64,000 nucleotides of DNA from Trematomus loennbergii (taxonomy: Eukaryota; Chordata; Actinopteri; Perciformes; Nototheniidae), in assembly GCA_012861695.1 (NCBI GenBank), contig JAAOOA010000524.1, positions 1,495,001 to 1,559,000 of the forward strand, in the 5' to 3' direction. The position numbers were made by a program, and so were the translations under genes. The notes below the pieces were generated by a model. It did no database searches. It worked only from the letters and a program-made list of their open reading frames with translations, and was not told where the DNA came from. This document shows positions 60,001-64,000 of this stretch, one piece after another. Within the stretch, counting starts at the first letter, position 1, and each line of letters starts with the position of its first letter.

Positions 60001-61557
60001 TTATTTTATTGCAGGGTCTGATTATTATATTTTTGACACTTTAAAATACTACTTTCCTACTAAAATGCTGTTCAAATCAGATTTATTATTTAAAAAAAAA
60101 TGTTTTCATGTAAAAATACATTTTCTTTCAATATCGCAATAAATCGCGGGACTATTTGCTATTTCTATATTTTATGCACATTTTAAAGTATCACTTATTA
60201 AATGCTGTATTGCAAGTTGACATAACTTTCTCAATTTGGCCTAAAACGTTTTTAAGCTCACTTGAGGTGTTTTTTCGCCTTGTCCAAAATAAGTTTGTAT
60301 AGTAACTGGGACCCTGAAAAGCCAATTGAGTTCTGACGTACGAATAATAAAAATAAAAAAATCTTCAATATCACGATAAATATAGTACCGTGGATTTGTT
60401 ATCGCGATATTATCGTACCGTGAATTTTTGGTATCGTTACATCCCTAATAATTAGTCAACTGATTGTTGCAGCTCTACTTCAATGTTAAAGCGGCAATAT
60501 TCAATATCGTTTTTATAATAAATACATATGAAATGACAATGTGATAATGACGTTAATGTGTTTGTTCACGGTCTTTCAATGGCTGTGATCTTGATAAACA
60601 GTATTTTAAAAAGCGATTGTAACCACATATACATAAATATAGTTTAGACAAAGATCAGCAGGACATGTTGTTGTTTAAAATGTGAGTTTTTAAGAGTTTC
60701 CATAATGTTTCTCCTCAGATCGGACCAAAAGAAAACGAAGGTGAAGAAGAAAACCAGCAACCCTCATTTTGAAGAGACGTTCTTCTTTGAGGTAAATTCC
60801 ACTTTGCTTTCTTCAACACTATTTGTATAATAACTCCTGTATTCTGTAAGTAAACCCTCACATGTGTCGTCCCCCCCTCAGGTCACACGGACCAGCAGCT
60901 ACTCTAAAAAGTCTCATTTCCAAGTGGAGGAGGAAGACATAGAAAAACTGGAGATCAAGTACGTTTGTCCTTCACTCTCATCTGGTCGTTTTACCCTCTG
61001 TGACCCTCCCTCTTTCTGTCTCATTTCCCCTCTGTAGTCCTGACCGAAGAACAAATATGTCTTGTGACAAAAAGGTGGATTTTAGATGTGGTGTGTTCTG
61101 ACTACTGATAGAGAGCCTTGCTTTCTGGTTAAGGATATGTGGGGCGTCCGTGACAGTGGACTCATAGCTCACTGGGTAAGACTAGACAGACTGGAAGGTA
61201 AACTCATGCATGGTTTTAAAGGTTTGGATTTGAGGTGGTGTCAATGCACGGGTTATTGTTTTAGCTCTTATGCAACGAGCAGGTAAGCATCACTCCTGTA
61301 GTGACATTTATGTTTGCCATTTAGTTTGGAAATGGGTGGTTATGTGTTTGTGCTGAACACACACACGGTAACAATACATGAGTTTTACTGAATGCACTAT
61401 ATTTTCACATGCTTTGAACATTATTTGTATAACTGTCCTTTCTCTACCTGTGCAGAGTGGATTTGTGGAACAATGAGAATCTAGCTCAGGATGTGTTTCT
61501 GGGGGAGACGCGGGTCCACGTGAAGATCCTGAGAAGCGACCACATCCACAAAGCCTG
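36624..61557 (+). CDS. rasa2: rasa2, 5' part: Ras GTPase-activating protein, two C2 domains (9 coding exons)
   Basis: Nine exons in phase give about 265 residues matching the N-terminal third of RASA2 (GAP1m). The protein promotes GTP hydrolysis by Ras and is recruited to the plasma membrane by its C2 and PH domains; the family order is C2-C2-RasGAP-PH-Btk. C2A covers about residues 10-130 ([37 protein letters not shown]). C2B covers 143-264 ([47 protein letters not shown]). RasGAP, PH and Btk exons lie to the right of the window. Exon 2 lacks one base. RASA3 is the nearest alternative, but the downstream neighbour relation to zbtb38 favours rasa2. Confidence 0.93.
36844..37000. repeat. three tandem ~55-bp units in rasa2 intron 1
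   Basis: Units start GTTAGCYTAGCATGCTAACA at 36844, 36902 and 36957 and continue GCAGCC(C/T)GGTAGC...TTGTTGTG. Differences are small indels in the CAG run and a TGC insertion. Confidence 0.88.
37001..41002 (+). other. rasa2 intron 1
   Basis: Contains a LINE-tail-like stretch (about 37395-37560, GACTTTATTCATTCAAGCTG), an (AT)n run at about 39007-39028, a SINE (40590-40812) and otherwise unique AT-rich sequence. No gene is seen. Confidence 0.55.
40590..40812 (+). repeat. tRNA-derived SINE, diverged head
   Basis: B box CAGTTCGAGTCCC at about 40637, then CCTGAGCAAGGCACCGTTCC and TGCTCCCCGGGC, ending ATGACAATAAGAGCAATTTA. Same broad family as 34464. Confidence 0.65.
41003..41125 (+). CDS. rasa2: rasa2 coding exon 2, carrying a one-base loss
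   Basis: Acceptor TTGTTGTGCAG, donor GTAAGC. Encodes [20 protein letters not shown] and [13 protein letters not shown]. After RTK (41106) the frame fails to join exon 3 (PFYGEDF). One added base just after AAG (AAG?TGTTCGACAAGAGC) restores K-x-FDKSGS-PFYGED, matching the family. It is therefore a single-base loss. Confidence 0.9.
41459..41690 (+). mobile_element. partial hAT element (5' part), same family as 52763
   Basis: Begins CAGCGTTTCCGCCAGGGGGG and follows the element at 52763 (CTGAACTCGAGCCGAGGGCG, TGACGAAAAGGAAAAAGGAC) for about 230 bp; the right end is missing. Confidence 0.7.
41756..42461. mobile_element. hAT element with perfect 8-bp target duplication
   Basis: 41764-42453 (690 bp), ends TAGGGATGCTCCGATCG and CGATCGATCGGCATCCCTA. 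Identical AAAAACAC at 41756-41763 and 42454-42461. A CT-rich run (about 41985-42096) lies inside. The region 41940-42250 is shared in inverse orientation with the hAT at 44245. Confidence 0.85.
43196..43585 (+). mobile_element. TTAA-MITE copy B
   Basis: Element 43200-43581 with ends AGGTGGGGTAGGTAA and TTACCTACCCCACCT, flanked by TTAA (43196-43199, 43582-43585). Internal GCCTACCTGCCTGTCAGCCT and TCATTGGTCATGTGCG recur in the other copies. Confidence 0.85.
43735..45230 (-). mobile_element. 'CTATTATGC'-family copy interrupted by a hAT
   Basis: 43735-44244 shares CTCTGATTGGTTAGCTGGC and TGTGTTGGAG with the other copies. It also contains the uninterrupted GCAATCCAATTTCCACTTTG stretch that serves as empty site for the insertion at 52763. 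It resumes at about 45138 (TTGTCACTATGTTAGAAAGT) after the hAT at 44245-45134. Confidence 0.6.
44237..45145. mobile_element. hAT element with CAGAGTTCCCG ends
   Basis: 44245-45134 (890 bp), ends CAGAGTTCCCGTTAGCCGG and TTCTAACGGGAACTCTG. Left flank ATGTCACT, right flank TTGTCACT three bases out, consistent with a worn 8-bp duplication. Contains three tandem 20-bp units (GTGACAGACAAGAAGAGTA) at 44371-44430 and the internal module shared with two other hATs. Confidence 0.75.
46553..46757 (-). repeat. tRNA-derived SINE, minus strand
   Basis: On the minus strand, A box TGGCGCAGTGGATAGAG and B box GGTTCAAACC, then a body with CACTTCACCCCAAATTGCTC and a tail GTCGCTTTGGATAAAAGCGT ending in repeated TAATG. 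Same family as 50853 and 55671. Confidence 0.82.
46770..48314. mobile_element. hAT element interrupted at its left tip by a Harbinger MITE
   Basis: Identical CTGTGACA at 46770-46777 and 48307-48314. The hAT ends are CAGGGTCGGC (47173-47182) and GCCGACCCTG (to 48306). Between the left duplication and the hAT end lies a 390-bp Harbinger MITE, preceded and followed by CAG. The body has G-runs, an AT-rich retroposon-like tail (about 47640-47810) and no transposase. Confidence 0.8.
46781..47172. mobile_element. Harbinger MITE (GGTGTTTCTCAAT family)
   Basis: Ends GGTGTTTCTCAAT and CATTGAGAAACACC, with 390 bp between. Blocks CTACTTCGATGACG-like and GGACATTGGAACAGTCCTTC match the copy at 59591 in inverse orientation. 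Confidence 0.75.
48310..48480 (-). repeat. 'CTATTATGC'-family fragment
   Basis: CATGTCTCCATGCC, TTGTGATTGGTCAACCACAA and GTGTTGGAGCGCTAGCCAAT match the other copies; it follows the hAT directly. Confidence 0.55.
49195..49690. repeat. probable fish DNA element
   Basis: CGTCACCCGGCCCAGAAAGA and a small hairpin TTTCCCCATTGACTAACATGGGGAAA (read as TTTCCCCAT / ATGGGGAAA) resemble a widespread teleost repeat. Ends not defined. Confidence 0.4.
50522..51106 (-). mobile_element. TTAA-MITE copy C with a SINE inserted
   Basis: TTAA at 50522-50525 and 51103-51106. Inside, the MITE is cut at AGCATT by a SINE (50853-51046) and AGCATT is duplicated on both sides (50847-50852, 51047-51052). Confidence 0.85.
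50853..51046 (-). repeat. tRNA-derived SINE nested in a MITE
   Basis: Minus strand: head GTGGCTCAGTGGGTAGTGTG (A box), diverged B box, body as in the copy at 46553, tail with TAATG repeats. 6-bp target duplication AGCATT. Confidence 0.85.
51624..52002 (+). mobile_element. TTAA-MITE copy D
   Basis: 51628-51998, ends AGGTGGGGTAGGTAA and TACCTACCCCACCT, flanked by TTAA (51624-51627 and 51999-52002). Closest to copy B. Confidence 0.85.
52390..52493 (+). CDS. rasa2: rasa2 coding exon 3
   Basis: 104 nt: [20 protein letters not shown] then [14 protein letters not shown], acceptor TATTCACAG, donor GTGAGT. Strand 4-6 region of C2A. Confidence 0.94.
52585..52679 (+). CDS. rasa2: rasa2 coding exon 4
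   Basis: 95 nt: [20 protein letters not shown] then [12 protein letters not shown], ends phase 0 at CAG|GTAACT. Acceptor CTTTACAG. Confidence 0.94.
52755..53339. mobile_element. hAT element with empty-site evidence
   Basis: 52763-53331 (569 bp), ends CAGCGTTTACGCCAG and CTGGCGGAAACACTG. Flanks ATGTAACC and ATGTGACT are a 6/8 duplication. The uninterrupted locus is present at about 43990-44060. A further nested piece (about 53090-53215, GAGCCGGAATTCCCATCACT) looks like the end of another hAT. Confidence 0.85.
53332..53620 (+). mobile_element. 'CTATTATGC'-family copy, right part
   Basis: Continues the copy interrupted by the hAT at 52763: AACGTGCAAACTGATTAGAT, GCTCCAACACATTGTACCTG, GCTTTTTGAACATTAAATCA. 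Confidence 0.6.
55033..55109 (+). CDS. rasa2: rasa2 coding exon 5
   Basis: 77 nt: [20 protein letters not shown] then QHLVV. Acceptor CTCCTACAG, donor GTGAGT. Confidence 0.93.
55254..55633 (+). mobile_element. TTAA-MITE copy E
   Basis: 55258-55629, left TTAA at 55254-55257, right TTAA at 55630-55633 after one extra T. It lacks part of the left interior found in B and D. Confidence 0.8.
55671..56682 (-). repeat. tRNA-derived SINE split by a hAT
   Basis: SINE parts 55671-55845 and 56658-56682 join to the same sequence as 50853. The B box GGTTCAAACC is in the left part (complement of GGTTTGAACC, about 55799-55808) and the A box in the right part. Confidence 0.82.
55838..56665 (-). mobile_element. 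hAT element inside a SINE, with transposase dimerisation remnant
   Basis: 55846-56657 (812 bp), ends TAGGGATGGGAATTTG and CGTTCCCATCCCTA. Flanks CTACCCAC and CTATCCAC form an 8-bp duplication with one change. On the minus strand at about 56222-56292 it encodes [20 protein letters not shown], the conserved C-terminal hAT dimerisation motif. The rest of the transposase is missing. Confidence 0.85.
57168..57383. repeat. recent tandem duplication (~100-bp unit)
   Basis: Two units beginning GAATGAA...CCAAAAACGATG-like and ending TTATCTATTTCTGCCCA. The last about 80 bp of each unit are identical, and unit 2 has about 16 extra bases after GAGTACTT. Confidence 0.9.
58180..58430 (-). mobile_element. 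'CTATTATGC'-family copy
   Basis: CATGCTTTAATGTTCAAAAA, GCAGCACCTCTTTTCACCCT, GAGCGCTAGCCAATATAAGC match copies at 43735 and 53332. Confidence 0.6.
58921..59004 (+). CDS. rasa2: rasa2 coding exon 6
   Basis: 84 nt: [20 protein letters not shown] then VSLVGPA. The DPYATVSL block is the typical calcium-binding loop 1 side of C2B. Acceptor TTTCCTGCAG, donor GTAACT. Confidence 0.95.
59283..60455 (+). mobile_element. hAT element with perfect 8-bp duplication and transposase remnant
   Basis: 59291-60447, ends TAGGGATGTAACGATATAT and TATCGTTACATCCCTA, flanked by identical ATAATTAG (59283-59290, 60448-60455). On the plus strand at about 59430-59563 it encodes [20 protein letters not shown] then [15 protein letters not shown], the hAT C-terminal dimerisation region of ZBED-like transposases. 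N-terminal parts are lost. A Harbinger MITE is nested at 59591-59959. Confidence 0.88.
59591..59959. mobile_element. Harbinger MITE nested in hAT
   Basis: Ends GGGTGTTTCTCAATGTCGAG and CTCGACATTGAGAAACACCC, a 20-bp perfect inverted repeat. It begins about 10 nt after the stop of the hAT transposase remnant. Confidence 0.82.
60719..60791 (+). CDS. rasa2: rasa2 coding exon 7
   Basis: 73 nt: [20 protein letters not shown] then TFFFE. Acceptor CTCCTCAG, donor GTAAAT. Lys-rich strand 4 of C2B, expected to touch acidic lipid. Confidence 0.95.
60882..60958 (+). CDS. rasa2: rasa2 coding exon 8
   Basis: 77 nt: [20 protein letters not shown] then EKLEI. Acceptor CCCCCCTCAG, donor GTACGT. Confidence 0.95.
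61456..61557 (+). CDS. rasa2: rasa2 coding exon 9 (last in window)
   Basis: 102 nt: [20 protein letters not shown] then [14 protein letters not shown], acceptor ACCTGTGCAG, donor GTAAGG. The following family exon (YFLQPR...) is not found before 64000. Confidence 0.94.
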
Positions 61558-61689
61558 GTAAGGACTCGACCTGCGGCTCTTCAGCCCCTCTGCAGTGACT
61601 CCTTTCAGCTTTGATCACTTCATTACGTAGAAAATAAATAACGACGATTTTCATTATTTTCTGTTGCACAGTTAACACTCTTTCTAATG

Positions 61690-62245
61690 TATCACCTCTT
61701 ATACAGGGTGTCCGCGGGGTCTTAAAAGTATTACAAGTTGATCAATCAATTTAGCGAAAATCGAGGCTATTAAAAAGTATTAAACGGCATTTTCCAAGGT
61801 ATTACATTTTGTAGCTTGTTTTCAATAAGTATATCAATTGTCCAAGAGGTTGTATTCTACAGTCTGCCTGAATGTAATCATTGCGTAGGTGTGTAGTGTG
61901 ATTCTGTGAGTTTATTTATGGCATCCCGTTGGATTTGACGTCATCTGAACAGGACATCGCACGCTCACTGCTTGATAGCGAGCGAAGGTCCGTTTACGCC
62001 GGTTGTTAAGCAACATCGTTATGGGGAAATGCAAGTTTGCGTCCAAATGGTTGGAAGATAAGGAGGAAGGACAATCAATACTGTATATAGTCAATGTGAG
62101 GTAAAGTGTGTCGCCAAGGTAACCGGTTAAAACTCGAAGTGGCGATGAGGTCTTAAAATGTATGGAAAGGGTCTTAAAAAAGGTCTTAAAGGTATTACGT
62201 TTGACTTGAGGATTCCTGCATCTACCCTGTCTATCACCTCTTATA
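61690..62245. mobile_element. hAT-like element between 14-bp direct repeats
   Basis: Starts CAGGGTGTCCGCGGGGTCTT (61704) and ends near CTACCCTG (62229), with GGTCTTAAA blocks near both ends as in a common fish element. TATCACCTCTTATA occurs on both sides (61690-61703 and 62232-62245). Confidence 0.6.
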
Positions 62246-64000
62246 GTTTGAGGTGACACTGACATAAATAAAAACTGTTTTAATATTCATCAAATAAAGT
62301 AGCCTGTGCGTCACATCCTGCACATTTTCTGCAGGTGGCTTATCCTGAGTTACGGTCCTCCAGCGTCGGTAAACTTACTGTATCATGCATAAACCCGAAA
62401 TAATATTGATATTTCTGAACTGAGCAAACACATTTTTAAGAAGTTGATCAAGTCTTTAAACTCAGGCGTTAAAAACTGGAGAATACACAAACGAACACTC
62501 TGCGCCATTGCTCTTAACGTATAAATATATATATTTCTGCTTTAATCGTTTTTCCTCCTGTCCACAATTTACACAACAACTTGCACACTTGTTTAGGCAA
62601 GGCACGTTTTTTTTCATAGCACATTTCATTAACATAAAGGTAATTCAAAGTGTATTACAAAAACATTAAAAGCATTAAACAAAGGAAACATTTTAATACA
62701 TTTAAAAACACTCATTGGTAAGCATATTAGGCATTCTGGGTAACTTGCTCACCTGATTGCACTCTGGGTTACATGAAGTTCAGTTACTGTCATCAATTTC
62801 TTTTAGGAATAGGCTATTTATCTATGCTAATAATGTGTTGGATTCATGGTACTGTAATCTGTATTAAATGTATTTAAATAAATTAAAAACATTGGCTAAA
62901 CTGCCAGTCTGCCACACACACTGCAAAGTCTGTTGGCTTCATGCAGTCAAATGCCCTGAAGGCTTTTTGTACTGCCATGGCTGAGAATGAATAGGCCATT
63001 CCTAGATCTCCAGGCAAGATAAAAGAATAACTTTGCAACATTTTCATACACCGACAGATATTTGGTTGTCTGCGGTTTGAAAAAAAAAACTTCTTTGGAC
63101 AAACAGTGGTAGCCTTTCTCTTTGGTAATGGACTGTGGAAACACCAGAGACAATAATAATGTTATCAAGTCCAGGAAGTCCGGTGTGCTAATTCCTAAAT
63201 GTATTAACTTGTTGGCAATGAACCTCATAGCCTGGTCATAACCACATCGGGTCTTACACTCACTTTCTAGTCTTTATGTGAAGGAAACACACCCTGCTTA
63301 AACACTAGGACAACTTTAACCGTTACGTTTTCCCTGCTTTTACTCGATGGTTTGAAAAATCTTCCCGTGTTCAGCAGTTTTTCATTTTGTGTGGGTGTTT
63401 TCCTAGCTGTGCGTCAGTGTAGGTGATGTGGGATTATGCCAGATAGCAATCTGTTAGTACATGAGGGCTGTGAGTGGAGTGTGTGGGCGGCTCATTGCGT
63501 GGTGGCAGTACCTCCTGTCCTGTGTTTATGCTGGAAATGGTCCATGGTGCACACATTGAGGCGGTTCAGCTTCATGAAATCAGGACAGGTGATCTGTTTA
63601 CTTCTTCTGGGGAGCGTCTCTGCGCCGTTTACCTTGATGACGGATCAAGCGGCTTATAGACGGGTCTACTGTATGTCGCTGCAGCTTTTAAAGCACTGCT
63701 GTCTAACTCTGCACTAAATCATTGTGTATCTTGCTCCACCTGTTGGCTTTAGGGAGGACATGCATGCAGCAGAAATATGAGCAAAGTATTTAGCATGTCT
63801 TTTTAGTATTAAAGTAGAAGTAAACCAGTGCATGCATGTGGATAAACGGCTGGAAGGTAGTTTAAAAAATGGCAAAGACTGCATTATGGAGTCACATTAA
63901 GTCAGTTTGAGCCTCAAAAATCCTTCTCTGGGCATTAATGTAGCCCTACTAGTCTGTTCAATTATATATTAGACAATCATTTAAATATAACTAAAGTCGT
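62246..64000 (+). other. rasa2 intron 9, to window edge
   Basis: Contains a retroposon-like tail at about 62594-62700 (GGCAAGGCACG, TAGCACATTTCATTAACATA, AATTCAAAGTGTATTACA). The rest shows nothing recognisable and no further rasa2 exon. Confidence 0.55.

Noticed and set aside
62336..62372. Possible rasa2 exon 10 (acceptor TTTCTGCAG, donor TCG|GTAAAC)
   Set aside because: It would continue the frame as WWLILSYGPPAS, unlike the family's YFLQPR segment, and would be much too short.

Overview
The window is nuclear DNA from a ray-finned fish, most likely a teleost. Four vertebrate genes can be followed exon by exon, with GT-AG introns and phases that add up. The space between exons is packed with short, often nested DNA transposons (hAT, PIF/Harbinger and TTAA-type/piggyBac-like) and tRNA-derived SINEs typical of fish genomes. 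No bacterial-type operon, CRISPR array, viral genome or secondary-metabolism cluster is visible.

Layout. Positions 1-15.2 kb, minus strand: the 5' half of trip12, a nuclear HECT-type E3 ubiquitin ligase. Fifteen coding exons run from the start codon at 15191 to 1307, about 775 residues, covering the disordered basic N-terminus and the armadillo-like region. The WWE and HECT parts lie to the left of the window. Its 5' UTR and promoter lie between about 15.2 and 19 kb. At 19.37-21.55 kb, plus strand: fbxo36, complete in four coding exons (175 aa), divergent from trip12. 21.55-29.15 kb: intergenic, without a recognisable gene. 29.15-32.96 kb, plus: zbtb38, a BTB-zinc-finger transcription factor in one long coding exon, broken into four or five frames by apparent single-base losses. 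36.62-61.56 kb, plus: the first nine coding exons of rasa2, a Ras GTPase-activating protein, covering the two C2 domains; the RasGAP, PH and Btk parts lie beyond the right edge.

How the genes relate. Trip12 and Fbxo36 are both ubiquitin-ligase components and share a head-to-head intergenic region. zbtb38 and rasa2 are tandem neighbours. I recall each pair as adjacent in human but on different chromosomes (2q36 and 3q23), so this window joins two synteny blocks.

Two observations stand out. First, at least five, probably six, coding frameshifts in three conserved genes are each explained by loss of exactly one base, never gain. This looks like a consensus error of the assembly rather than gene decay. 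Second, the transposons preserve their order of insertion. hAT copies have perfect or near-perfect 8-bp target duplications; one sits in a SINE, one carries a Harbinger MITE against its very end, a SINE sits inside a TTAA element, and one hAT insertion has its empty-site paralogue 9 kb away. Three hAT copies with different ends share one internal module. I did not find a convincing new biochemical system; the unusual content is in transposon structure and sequence quality.
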